Positions 36,225-44,276 of a stretch of DNA of 64,000 bases are shown one piece after another. Both the position numbers and the translations under genes were made by a program. Positions within the stretch are counted from its first letter, which is position 1; the number at the start of each line of letters is the position of its first letter. Origin of the DNA: Paraburkholderia franconis (GTDB lineage Bacteria > Pseudomonadota > Gammaproteobacteria > Burkholderiales > Burkholderiaceae); contig NZ_WHNP01000027.1 of NCBI RefSeq assembly GCF_009362735.1, positions 1 through 64,000 of the forward strand, given 5' to 3'. The notes under the pieces are model-generated. The model saw nothing but the letters and a program-made list of their open reading frames with translations. It was not told the origin of the DNA and did no database searches.

Positions 36225-37259
36225 ATGCTGAAGGTCGTCGCGATGAATCGGATCGCGGCTACGCTGCGCAAGATTCTCGAAGCCCGTAACGTACGCGTTG
36301 CCGCGTTCGCGCTCGCGTGCGTCGCGATCGTCTGCGCAGCACAGACGCCGCCCGCTTCGTTCGACAGCTTCGCCGTGCCGTCGGGCAGCGCGCCGCACGA
36401 CGTCGCGCCGTCGCCGGACGGCACCGTGTGGTTCACCGCGCAGGCGCGAGGCTCGGCGGGACGGCTCGACCCGCGCAGCGGCAAGATCGACAGCATTGCG
36501 CTCGGCAGCGGATCGGCGCCGCATGGCGTGATCGTCGGACCGGACCAGGCGGCGTGGATCACGGATGGCGGCCAGAACGCGATCGTGCGTGTCGATTCGA
36601 AGACACTCGCCGTCACGCGTTTTCCGTTGCCCAAGGACCGGCCGAACGCCAACCTCAACACGGCCGTGTTCGACAAGCAGGGACATCTGTGGTTTACGGG
36701 GCAAAGCGGCATCTACGGCGAGCTCGATCCGAAGCGCGGCACGATGCGCGTGTTCGACGCGCCGGACGGTGCCGGCCCGTACGGCATCTGCGTGACGCCC
36801 GACGGCGGGCTGTATTTCGCGTCGCTCGCGGGCAGTTACCTCGGCCACATCGATCCCGCAACGGGCGCCGCGCAAGTCATCGAGCCGCCGACGCCGGATC
36901 AGGGCGCGCGCCGCGTCTGGTCCGATTCGCAAGGGCGCGTGTGGGTCAGCGAGTGGAACGCGGGAGGTGTCGGCATGTTCGATCCGTCGACGCAGCGCTG
37001 GCGCGAATGGCGTCTTCCCGGCGACAAACCGCATGCGTATGCGATCTTCGTCGATGATCACGATATCGTCTGGCTCAGCGAATGGAGCGCCAACGCACTC
37101 GTGCGCTTCGATCCGCACACCGAGCGGTTCGACGTGCTCCCACTGCCGCGCGACCACGCGAACGTGCGGCAGATGATGGGCCGTGCGGGCGAAGTGTGGC
37201 TGTCCGAATCCGCGACCGATCATCTCGTGCGCTACCCGTCGCGGGCTGCGAAAAACTAA
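36225..37259 (+). CDS. Exported virginiamycin B lyase-like beta-propeller protein
   Basis: The 344-residue protein has a signal-anchor-like hydrophobic segment (VAAFALACVAIVCAAQ). Six or seven repeats follow, each with a pattern like APHDVAPSPDGTVWFTAQ, APHGVIVGPDQAAWITDGG and GPYGICVTPDGGLYFAS, which is the Vgb (streptogramin lyase) propeller. The start at 36225 is fixed by a perfect AAGGAGG five bases upstream; earlier ATGs lack one. Vgb-type proteins are common and most are not antibiotic lyases, so the function is open. It ends 180 bp before the MlaC-like gene. Confidence 0.83.
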   Translation: MLKVVAMNRIAATLRKILEARNVRVAAFALACVAIVCAAQTPPASFDSFAVPSGSAPHDVAPSPDGTVWFTAQARGSAGRLDPRSGKIDSIALGSGSAPHGVIVGPDQAAWITDGGQNAIVRVDSKTLAVTRFPLPKDRPNANLNTAVFDKQGHLWFTGQSGIYGELDPKRGTMRVFDAPDGAGPYGICVTPDGGLYFASLAGSYLGHIDPATGAAQVIEPPTPDQGARRVWSDSQGRVWVSEWNAGGVGMFDPSTQRWREWRLPGDKPHAYAIFVDDHDIVWLSEWSANALVRFDPHTERFDVLPLPRDHANVRQMMGRAGEVWLSESATDHLVRYPSRAAKN

Positions 37260-37439
37260 CAGACGACTGACGGGCGACTGGTGGACACGACCTCATCGGC
37301 GCACGCGCGCATCGTGTGCCATGCCGCGAGCAGCTTGTCTGCCAAAAACGGCCGCCGCCCCTACAATAGGCTTCGCCACACGATCTCGCGCGCGCCGCGT
37401 CGAGCGCGACCTACACAATCACATGACGAGTTCGCCGAT

Positions 37440-38078
37440 ATGAGACTCATGAGACTCCGATTTCTCGTTGCCTTTGTCTTTGCCGTCTTTGCGTTTTGCA
37501 CGGGCGCATCGGCGCAGACCGTCGACAGTTCCGATCCGCAGGCGTTGATCAAGACGGTCACGCAGCAGGTGCTCGACGAAGTGCGCAAGGGCGCGATCGA
37601 GCCGACCGACATCCCGCGCATCATGGACATCGTGAACCGGGACATCCTGCCGTATATCGACTTCGAGCATACGACGCGGCTCGCGGTAGGCCGCTACTGG
37701 CGAACGGCGACGCCCGAGCAGCAGAAGCAGCTCGTTCAGCAGTTCCAGACGCTGTTGATTCACCTGTATTCGGGCGCGCTCGCGCAGCTTCGCCCGGACC
37801 AGCAGATCGAATATCCGCCGGTGCGTTTTTCGCCGACCGATACCGACACCGTCGTGCGCACGATCGCGATCACGAATGCGCAGCCCGTCGAGATCGATTA
37901 CCGTCTGCGCAAGACCCCGCAAGGCTGGCGCGTGTATGACCTCAACGTGCTCGGCGCGTGGCTCGTGCAGACCTATCGGCAGCAGTTCGGCGAGACAATC
38001 CAGCAGAGCGGCGGCATCGATGGGCTGATCCGCTTTCTCACCGACCGCAACGAGCAACTCGCGTCGGGCAAGCAGTGA
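37440..38078 (+). CDS. MlaC/Ttg2D-family periplasmic phospholipid-binding protein
   Basis: The 212-residue protein has a signal peptide (MRLMRLRFLVAFVFAVFAF, cleavage near ASA-QT) and the MlaC core: RIMDIVNRDILPYIDFEHTT, LAVGRYWRTATPEQQKQLV and GWRVYDLNVLGAWLVQTYR. In the Mla pathway MlaC ferries phospholipids across the periplasm between MlaA and the MlaFEDB complex. No other mla genes flank it, so it is an orphan copy; the hopanoid-associated HpnM belongs to the same family. A TACAAT -10 hexamer lies at about 37361. Confidence 0.9.
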   Translation: MRLMRLRFLVAFVFAVFAFCTGASAQTVDSSDPQALIKTVTQQVLDEVRKGAIEPTDIPRIMDIVNRDILPYIDFEHTTRLAVGRYWRTATPEQQKQLVQQFQTLLIHLYSGALAQLRPDQQIEYPPVRFSPTDTDTVVRTIAITNAQPVEIDYRLRKTPQGWRVYDLNVLGAWLVQTYRQQFGETIQQSGGIDGLIRFLTDRNEQLASGKQ

Positions 38079-38164
38079 ATCTGCAAGGCTCGACGACATG
38101 AATATGTTCGAGTACGTTCGAGCCTCGAATGCGAAGCGGTCGATCAAACGCCCGGCGCGTTGCG

Positions 38165-38845
38165 TTATCCCGCTGCGCCCAACAGCTTCACCAGTGCATC
38201 GAGCCCGTTCACTTCCCAGTCCGGCTTCTGGCCCATTTCGTCGAAGACCTTGCCGCCGCGGTTGACCCACGCCGTCGGAAAACCGAAATAACGCGCGCCC
38301 GTCGCGTCCCACGCATTCGACGACACGAACAGGATCTCCGTCCGGTTCAGCCCGAATGCGTGCTCCGCCAGTTCGTACGCACGATTGTCCGGCTTGTACA
38401 CACGCACGGGATCGACGCTCAGCAGATGATCGAAGCTGTTGCGCAGCCCCGCATGGCCGACCACCGCGCCTATCGAATGCGGAGAGCCGTTCGACAGGAT
38501 CGCCAGCTTCAGGCCGCGCTGTCGCAGTTCGCGCAATGCATCGGGCACTTCCGCGAACGGTTGCAGATGCAGATACGCATCGGACAGCGAGCGGCACGTT
38601 TCGTCATCCAGCGCGAGCCCGAGATGGCGGCTCGTATAGCGCAATGCTTCTTCCGTCACGTGCTCGAACGGGATATAGCGGTTCATCAGGCTGCGCAGCC
38701 ACGTGTATTCAAGCTGCTTCTGCCGCCATACGTTGCTGATTTCCTGCCCGCGCCCGGGAAACTGCTCGTCGCATCGGCTGGCAACGGAGTGAACGTCGAA
38801 CAGCGTGCCGTAGAGATCGAATGCAATCGCTTTGATGTGGTCCAT
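38165..38845 (-). CDS. Haloacid dehalogenase type II (L-2-haloacid dehalogenase-like)
   Basis: The 226-residue HAD-superfamily protein has AFDLYGTLFD with the nucleophile D10, then AILSNGSPHS, a lysine in VYKPDNRAYELA and VSSNAWDATGA. These are the type II haloacid dehalogenase signatures. It would hydrolyse 2-haloacids, such as chloroacetate or 2-chloropropionate, to hydroxy acids. GGAGG precedes the ATG. It is followed on the same strand by the CGNR regulator, but with a 70-bp gap. Confidence 0.92.
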   Translation of the reverse strand: MDHIKAIAFDLYGTLFDVHSVASRCDEQFPGRGQEISNVWRQKQLEYTWLRSLMNRYIPFEHVTEEALRYTSRHLGLALDDETCRSLSDAYLHLQPFAEVPDALRELRQRGLKLAILSNGSPHSIGAVVGHAGLRNSFDHLLSVDPVRVYKPDNRAYELAEHAFGLNRTEILFVSSNAWDATGARYFGFPTAWVNRGGKVFDEMGQKPDWEVNGLDALVKLLGAAG

Positions 38846-38914
38846 GCCATGTCCTCCAGATAAACGTGAAGCCTTCCATCCGGGCCTTAACCCGCAGGCT
38901 TTAACCGGCAGGCT

Positions 38915-39544
38915 TTAACCCTTCGCTTCCTTCAATCGCGCGCGATGCGCCGCCACCTTCGCGCGATTGCCGCAGACCGCCATGCTGCACCAGCGGCGCG
39001 CGTGGCCTCGCGTGTGATCGGCGAAGAGCAGCGTGCATTTGGGTCCTTCGCACGCTTTCACGTGCGTGAAGTCCTCTTCGCTGACGAGCCTTGCGAGTGC
39101 TTCTGCGATCGGCATCAGTAACGACTCGGCCGATTGCCATTTGCGCGTCATGCGAAACGTCAGCGCCGTCGCCTCGTCCTGCCCGTTCGCGACGATCTGG
39201 CCATGCTGTTCATCGCGTGCGAGCAACTGGTTGAGCGGCTCCAGCTCGCGCAAGTCCTTGACAGCGAGCGAGCGCCCTTTTCTCTTCTGCACGTATCCCC
39301 TGAACCATTCGCGCAAACTGCGCGCCTTCGCGGCGACCTCGTCGAGTTCCGCGGACGTGGACTGCGCGCGTACGGCCGCCAGCACGTCAGCCGGCACCAT
39401 GCCCGCCTGTTCGAGCCAGCCTAGCAGACCTTCGCCGTCGCTGATCCAGTCGACGGGCTCATCAACAGGGGTCGCAACCGAGTTCAGGAAGTCAAGGCCG
39501 GGCGCATCGGCCAGGAACATCGCCGGTATGAGGCGGTAATCCAT
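38915..39544 (-). CDS. ABATE/CGNR zinc-finger transcriptional regulator
   Basis: The 209-residue protein has the N-terminal ABATE helical domain (FLADAPGLDFLNSVAT to LREWFRGYVQKRKG). Its C-terminal CGNR zinc finger reads CEGPKCTLLFADHTRGHARRWCSMAVCGNRAKV, quoted here as its key parts CEGPKC and CSMAVCGNR. Such proteins are transcription factors. It is divergent from the hydrolase, oxidoreductase and SDR operon, which it likely regulates. The start is uncertain: I use the ATG at 39544, while an in-frame TTG at 39577 would add eleven residues. Neither has a good ribosome site. Confidence 0.85.
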   Translation of the reverse strand: MDYRLIPAMFLADAPGLDFLNSVATPVDEPVDWISDGEGLLGWLEQAGMVPADVLAAVRAQSTSAELDEVAAKARSLREWFRGYVQKRKGRSLAVKDLRELEPLNQLLARDEQHGQIVANGQDEATALTFRMTRKWQSAESLLMPIAEALARLVSEEDFTHVKACEGPKCTLLFADHTRGHARRWCSMAVCGNRAKVAAHRARLKEAKG

Positions 39545-39604
39545 TTGCGTGTCGGTTGTGTGTTGACGATGACTCAATCGTAACCGCTAAAAATCTTCTT
39601 GACA

Positions 39605-39652
39605 AGTTACACCCTCAATTCGTAACCTGTATATCAGCTTTTTAAAGGTTAC
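39605..39652. promoter_or_regulatory. Repeated GTTAC elements in the divergent promoter of the CGNR regulator and hydrolase operon
   Basis: AGTTACAC (39605), GTAACCT (39622-39628) and AGGTTACAC (39646) form one inverted pair and one direct pair around a TTGACA-like box at about 39599. This is the natural place for the regulator's operator. No binding evidence exists. Confidence 0.45.
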
Positions 39653-39718
39653 ACGGAGCGAGGCGAAACACCCCGATCCGGAGTCAGCAGAAACCCCAAC
39701 CCTTACGGAGAGAACGCC

Positions 39719-40573
39719 ATGCCCACGATTGCCCATCGCCATGCCGAGGTTGACGGCTTCAACGTGTTCTATCGGGAAGCCGGCCGCCCCGGCGCGCCGA
39801 AGTTGTTGCTGCTGCACGGCTTTCCGAGTTCGAGTCACATGTTTCGCGACCTGATTCCGCTACTCGCACAGCGCTTCCACATCGTCGCGCCCGATCTGCC
39901 GGGATTCGGCCAGTCGGATATGCCCGAGCGCAGCGCGTTCTCGTACACGTTCGACAACATCGCCAATGTGATCGACCGCTTCACCGAAGTAATCGGCTTC
40001 GGCCGCTACGCGGTGTACGTCTTCGATTACGGCGCGCCGACGGGCTTCCGTCTCGCGCTCAAGCACCCCGAGCGGATCACGGCGATCGTTTCGCAAAACG
40101 GCAACGCGTATGTGGAAGGACTGAGCGACGGCTGGAATCCGATTCGCGCGTACTGGCAGGACCCGTCGCAGGCGAACCGCGACGCGCTGCGCGCGCTGCT
40201 GACCAAAGAGACGACCGTCTGGCAATACACGCATGGCGTGCCCGACACCGCGTCGGTTTCGCCCGATGGCTACTCGCTCGACGACTACTACATGAGCCGC
40301 CCCGGCGCGCATGAAGTCCAGCTCGATCTGTTCGGCGACTATCGGAGCAACGTTGCGCTGTATCCGGCGTTCCAGCAGTACTTCCGCACGCATCAGCCGC
40401 CGTTCCTCGCCGTGTGGGGCAAGAACGATCCGTTCTTCCTGCCCGCCGGCGCCGAAGTGTTCAAGCGAGATATCCCCGGCGCGGACGTGCGCTTCTTCGA
40501 CACCGGCCACTTCGCGCTCGAAACACATGCGCAAGAAATCGCCGCTGCCATTTCCGAATTCCTGATTCGCTGA
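39719..40573 (+). CDS. Alpha/beta hydrolase, epoxide hydrolase/haloalkane dehalogenase type
   Basis: The 284-residue protein has LLLLHGFPSSSHMFRDLIP (oxyanion HGFP), DLPGFGQSD, and an aspartate nucleophile at D103 in VYVFDYGAPTGF. The acid D237 is in WGKNDPFF and the base H264 is in TGHFALE. The Asp nucleophile puts it with epoxide hydrolases and dehalogenases rather than esterases. It is the first gene of a three-gene operon with an oxidoreductase and an SDR. Confidence 0.9.
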   Translation: MPTIAHRHAEVDGFNVFYREAGRPGAPKLLLLHGFPSSSHMFRDLIPLLAQRFHIVAPDLPGFGQSDMPERSAFSYTFDNIANVIDRFTEVIGFGRYAVYVFDYGAPTGFRLALKHPERITAIVSQNGNAYVEGLSDGWNPIRAYWQDPSQANRDALRALLTKETTVWQYTHGVPDTASVSPDGYSLDDYYMSRPGAHEVQLDLFGDYRSNVALYPAFQQYFRTHQPPFLAVWGKNDPFFLPAGAEVFKRDIPGADVRFFDTGHFALETHAQEIAAAISEFLIR

Positions 40574-40644
40574 TTCGCGGACGCGCATCGTCTGCTTCAT
40601 CACATTGCGTCGACTGACGCTGCATCTACCTTAGGAGAAACCTC

Positions 40645-41616
40645 ATGCGTGCAATCGTGCTCGAAAAATTCGGCGGCCTCGATAGCCTCGTCTATACGGA
40701 ACTGCCGGAACCGGAACCGCTGGAAGGCCACGTCGTCATCGAAATCAAGGCATTCGGCATCAATCACGCCGAGATGCACATGCGGCGCGGCGAGTGGGCC
40801 GAAGCCGCGAAGGTCAGCGGCATCGAATGCGTGGGCATCGTCAAATCGTGCCCGGGCGGCGAGTTTCCCGTCGGTGCGAAGGTCGCCGCGTTGATGGGTG
40901 GCCTCGGCCGCACGATCAATGGAAGCTACGCGGAATACACGCGCGCACCCGTCTCCAACGTCGCGCTGATCGAATCCGATCTGCCTTGGGCCGAACTCGC
41001 GGCGATTCCGGAAACGTATGCGACGGCATGGACGTGCCTGTTCCGCAACCTCGAAATCAGCAACGGACAGACGCTGGTGATTCGTGGCGCGACGTCGTCG
41101 TTTGGACAGGCGGCCGTCAATCTCGCCGTGAACGCGGGCGCAAATGTGATCGCGACGACGCGCAATCCGGCGCGTTTCGCGATGCTCGAAAAGCTGGGCG
41201 CATCGCGCGTCGAACTGGAAGGCCCCGATCTGTCGCAGCGCATCGCCGAAGCAAAGCACATCGACGCCGTGCTCGATCTCGTCGGCAACAGCACGATTCT
41301 CGATTCGCTCGCGATGTTGCGGCGAGGCGGCCGCGCGTGCCTCGCGGGCTGGCTCGGCGGCCTCGCGCCTATCGCCGATTTCAATCCGCTGCTGCAAATG
41401 GCGAGCGGCGTCTACCTGACGTTCTTCGGCAGCTTCGTGTTCGGCACGCCGGGCTTTCCGCTCTCTGACGTACCGCTGCAAGCGATCGCCGCCGATGTCT
41501 CGGCGGGCCGTCTCAGCGCGAAGCCGTCGCGCGTGTTCGGTTTCGATGAGATTCGCGAAGCACATCGCGTGATGGAAGCGAACGAAGCGGGCGGCAAGAT
41601 GGTCGTCGTCCACTGA
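40645..41616 (+). CDS. NADPH:quinone oxidoreductase-like enzyme (MDR, zinc-free)
   Basis: The 323-residue protein has the quinone oxidoreductase start RAIVLEKFGGLDSLVYTELP and GINHAEMHMRRGEW. The cofactor loop is VIRGATSSFGQAAVNLA, with the substrate loop NSTILDSLAMLRRGG. It lacks the zinc-binding cysteines. GGAG precedes the ATG. It lies 71 bp after the hydrolase and 32 bp before the SDR, as an operon. Confidence 0.88.
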   Translation: MRAIVLEKFGGLDSLVYTELPEPEPLEGHVVIEIKAFGINHAEMHMRRGEWAEAAKVSGIECVGIVKSCPGGEFPVGAKVAALMGGLGRTINGSYAEYTRAPVSNVALIESDLPWAELAAIPETYATAWTCLFRNLEISNGQTLVIRGATSSFGQAAVNLAVNAGANVIATTRNPARFAMLEKLGASRVELEGPDLSQRIAEAKHIDAVLDLVGNSTILDSLAMLRRGGRACLAGWLGGLAPIADFNPLLQMASGVYLTFFGSFVFGTPGFPLSDVPLQAIAADVSAGRLSAKPSRVFGFDEIREAHRVMEANEAGGKMVVVH

Positions 41617-41648
41617 CGCGCGATGATCGACGAAACCGGGAGACTGAC

Positions 41649-42419
41649 ATGTCCAGCAAAGTAGCGATCGTCACGGGTGCGAGCCAGGGCATCGGCCGTT
41701 CGACGGCGATCAGGCTCGCGCGCGATTTCGATGCGATCGCGCTCGTTGCGCGAAACCGCGAGAATCTGGAACAGACAGCGGGCGCCGTCAGGCAGACAGG
41801 CGCGCGGGCGCTCGCCATCGACATCGATCTGTCGTTACCCGAAGCGGCTCGACAGGTTGTCGACGCAACACTTGCGTCGTTCAAGCGGATCGACGCGTTG
41901 CTGAATATCGCGGGTGCCGTGCCGCAAATCGATGTGTTCGACATGACCGATGACGAATGGGATCGCGGCCTCGCGTTGAAGCTGCATGGCGCGCGGCGTC
42001 TGACCGTCGCGGCCTGGCCGTCGCTGAAGGAAACGTCAGGGTCCGTCGTGATGATGTCCGGCAACTCGGCACTTTTTCCGAAGGCGCCGTATGCGGCCGT
42101 CGGCACGATCAACGCGGCGATCATCGCGCTCGCCAAAGCGTTTTCGGATCGCGGCATCGCCGATGGCGTCCAGGTCAACAGCGTGCTGCCCGGACCCGTG
42201 ATGACGGGACGCCGCCGTTCGTATCTCAAGCACTGGGCGTCGCTGCATGAGATGACAGTCGAAGAAGCGACGGCGAAGTTTCCGATGGAAGCGGGCATCG
42301 CGCGGTATGGCACGCCGGAGGAAATCGCCGAGCTGATGGCGTTCATCGTATCGCCGGGCGCGCGGTGGATGACGGGCACGACGCTGCGGATGGATGGAGG
42401 AGAAGTGAAATCGATCTAA
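41649..42419 (+). CDS. SDR-family protein lacking the canonical YxxxK lysine
   Basis: The 256-residue protein has the Rossmann motif TGASQGIG (residues 9-16), NIAG at 86-89 and the family end PGARWMTGTTLRMDGG. The catalytic region reads SGNSALFPKAPYAAVGTIN: Y148 is present but position +4 is G152, not lysine. Aligning on the following helix instead puts V and N at the Tyr and Lys positions. So it probably lacks classical oxidoreductase chemistry or uses another mechanism. GGGAG precedes the ATG. It is the last gene of the operon and is followed by a terminator. Confidence 0.85.
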   Translation: MSSKVAIVTGASQGIGRSTAIRLARDFDAIALVARNRENLEQTAGAVRQTGARALAIDIDLSLPEAARQVVDATLASFKRIDALLNIAGAVPQIDVFDMTDDEWDRGLALKLHGARRLTVAAWPSLKETSGSVVMMSGNSALFPKAPYAAVGTINAAIIALAKAFSDRGIADGVQVNSVLPGPVMTGRRRSYLKHWASLHEMTVEEATAKFPMEAGIARYGTPEEIAELMAFIVSPGARWMTGTTLRMDGGEVKSI

Positions 42420-42429
42420 ACGCTGAAGA

Positions 42430-42461
42430 CCGGCAACGCGTTGTGCGTGTGCCGGCCTTTT
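42430..42461 (+). terminator. Rho-independent terminator after the SDR gene
   Basis: CCGGCAACGC, loop GTTGT, GCGTGTGCCGG (one bulged G) followed by CCTTTT, directly after the SDR stop and before the convergent DUF2182 gene. Confidence 0.75.
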
Positions 42462-42483
42462 CTAAGGCAAGCGACAAGCCGCA

Positions 42484-43374
42484 TCAACCGAACGCGAATG
42501 CACGCGCGATCATCGTTATACCCATCGCCACGACGACCACGCCGATCGCTCGCGCAACCCGCTCGCCTGCGGGTGCGAGACGTTCGGCGGTGATGGCTGC
42601 CGTCACGAAGGCCATCGCGTATAGATTCATGATGCCGTCGATCAACAGCACAGCCGTCAGGCCGGCGCAGCAATAGCAGCAGTGCACGCCGAGGCGAAGG
42701 CCATGCAGCCAGGCCGCGCGGGCGTCGGTTCGCGACGCGCAGCCGCTCACAGATGTATAACGGCAGCACGCAAGATAACGCGCCTTCCACGCACTGAACT
42801 GCACCACGCCTGCGATGAGAACAGCCACACCCGCCGCGACGGGAACCGCACGCGCGAGCGCCGGGAAGTGCAGCGCGAGCGCCGTCGTCGCTGCGCCGAG
42901 CGCAAACACGGCCACGCCCACCACCGTCCAGACGAAGAAGTAGCCGACGCTCACGAGCGCCGTCAACGGTGCGACGCGTCTACCGTCCCGTCCGTTCCTT
43001 CCGTCTGTCAGGCCGACCGCCTCGTGATAGCGCCACAGCACGGGCGCGAGAGACGGCAGCATCATCGCGATCATCATCACGAGCCACATGCCGACAAACG
43101 ACGCCGCGGCGCGCGGCCATTTCTGCCCGCACATCGGGACCCATGTCATCGACAGGGACCAGCCGCCCGGCATCGGCATTTCGCCCATCGCCGACATCGA
43201 CGTGCACCAGACGATCGTCGATGCCGCGCAGACAGCGAAGAAGACCGCAACGATGGCGAAAAAGGTCCACCGCGAGGGCCGCCGCGAATCCCACGACGAA
43301 TTACGCGAAGAATCCCGCGACGAAGCCACCCGCCGCGAAACGTCGCGCCCGATGGCAGCGCCGATGGCGTCCAC
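42484..43374 (-). CDS. DUF2182 multi-pass membrane protein
   Basis: The 296-residue protein has an N-terminal Arg/Ser-rich tail, then about seven helices. The conserved WSLSMTWVPMCGQKW and WLVMMIAMMLPSLAPV segments match the DUF2182 predicted metal-binding membrane family. The His/Cys-rich loop LRLGVHCCYCCAGLT could bind metal. I chose a GTG start at 43374 because a TGAGG ribosome site precedes it and it lies eight bases after the DUF899 stop, implying coupling. The open frame to 43887 overlaps DUF899 and is not used. Function is unknown. Confidence 0.75.
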   Translation of the reverse strand: MDAIGAAIGRDVSRRVASSRDSSRNSSWDSRRPSRWTFFAIVAVFFAVCAASTIVWCTSMSAMGEMPMPGGWSLSMTWVPMCGQKWPRAAASFVGMWLVMMIAMMLPSLAPVLWRYHEAVGLTDGRNGRDGRRVAPLTALVSVGYFFVWTVVGVAVFALGAATTALALHFPALARAVPVAAGVAVLIAGVVQFSAWKARYLACCRYTSVSGCASRTDARAAWLHGLRLGVHCCYCCAGLTAVLLIDGIMNLYAMAFVTAAITAERLAPAGERVARAIGVVVVAMGITMIARAFAFG

Positions 43375-43382
43375 GATGAGCC

Positions 43383-44147
43383 TCAGCGCTGCGCGTATTC
43401 GTCGTGACGACGCCACCAGATGCCCTGCTCGTTGCGCCCTCGCGGCGCGCGATCGAGCCACTGGTATACGCCCCACAGACCGTCGAGACCGCGCGCATAC
43501 GTCGAATACGTGTGATACACGACGCCGTCCTCGATGACGAACGTGCTCATGCCCGGCCGGTCGCGCGAGTAAGTCGGCGCGTCGGTGCCGCATATGGCCG
43601 CGAACTGGACGACGGGTTCCGGAGCAGGCTCGACGTCCATTGCATGTCCGCCGCGCTCGAAGTTGTATTCGACGGTGCCGGCGCGCTGCTGCTCCGCGGT
43701 GAACGACACGTTGAAGTCGAAGTTGAAGTCGCTGCCGCTCGCCGACGCCCACGGAAACGTCCAGCCCATCCGCTTCCTGTACGCTTGCAGCCTGGCGAGC
43801 GGCGCACGTGAAACAGCCGTCAGCATCACATCGTGATTCGCCAGATGGACGGCGAAGCCGTTGAAGCCGTCCGCGATCGACGAGCACGACGGACAGCCCG
43901 CCGTATAGTCCGGCCCGAACATGAAGTGGTAGACGAGCAGTTGCGAGCGTCCTTTGAACAGCTCCGCGAGCGTAGCGCGCCCGTCATCCGTGTCGAACGT
44001 GTACGTCTTGTCGACGCGGACCCAGGGCAGCGCCTGACGTTGCCGCGCCAGCTCGTCGCTGCGCCGCGTCAGCGCCTTTTCCGCCTCCAGCAGTTCGAGC
44101 CGTGCCGCCAGCCATTGCTGGCGTGTACCTGTTGCATGAGTGGTCAT
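43383..44147 (-). CDS. DUF899 thioredoxin-fold protein
   Basis: The 254-residue protein has the DUF899 pattern: ELLEAEKALTRRSDELARQR, then LLVYHFMFGPDYTAGCPSCS with a CPSC that resembles a thioredoxin-type pair. After that come FNVSFTAEQQR and a C-terminal GLDGLWGVYQWLDRAPRG. It is cytoplasmic. GGAGG lies eight bases before the ATG. It sits upstream of DUF2182 in one operon and is divergent from the winged-helix regulator, which may control both. The enzymatic activity is not established. Confidence 0.85.
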   Translation of the reverse strand: MTTHATGTRQQWLAARLELLEAEKALTRRSDELARQRQALPWVRVDKTYTFDTDDGRATLAELFKGRSQLLVYHFMFGPDYTAGCPSCSSIADGFNGFAVHLANHDVMLTAVSRAPLARLQAYRKRMGWTFPWASASGSDFNFDFNVSFTAEQQRAGTVEYNFERGGHAMDVEPAPEPVVQFAAICGTDAPTYSRDRPGMSTFVIEDGVVYHTYSTYARGLDGLWGVYQWLDRAPRGRNEQGIWWRRHDEYAQR

Positions 44148-44276
44148 CGTGGGTTCCTCCGTTGAATGTCGTGCGCCGATCGATGCTTCGCCGATGCGGC
44201 GTGTTCGTGAATCGACGTGTGCTAGATTAGGACCGCCCATCGGATGGATGGGAGTGACAAATGTGACGGGATTCGG

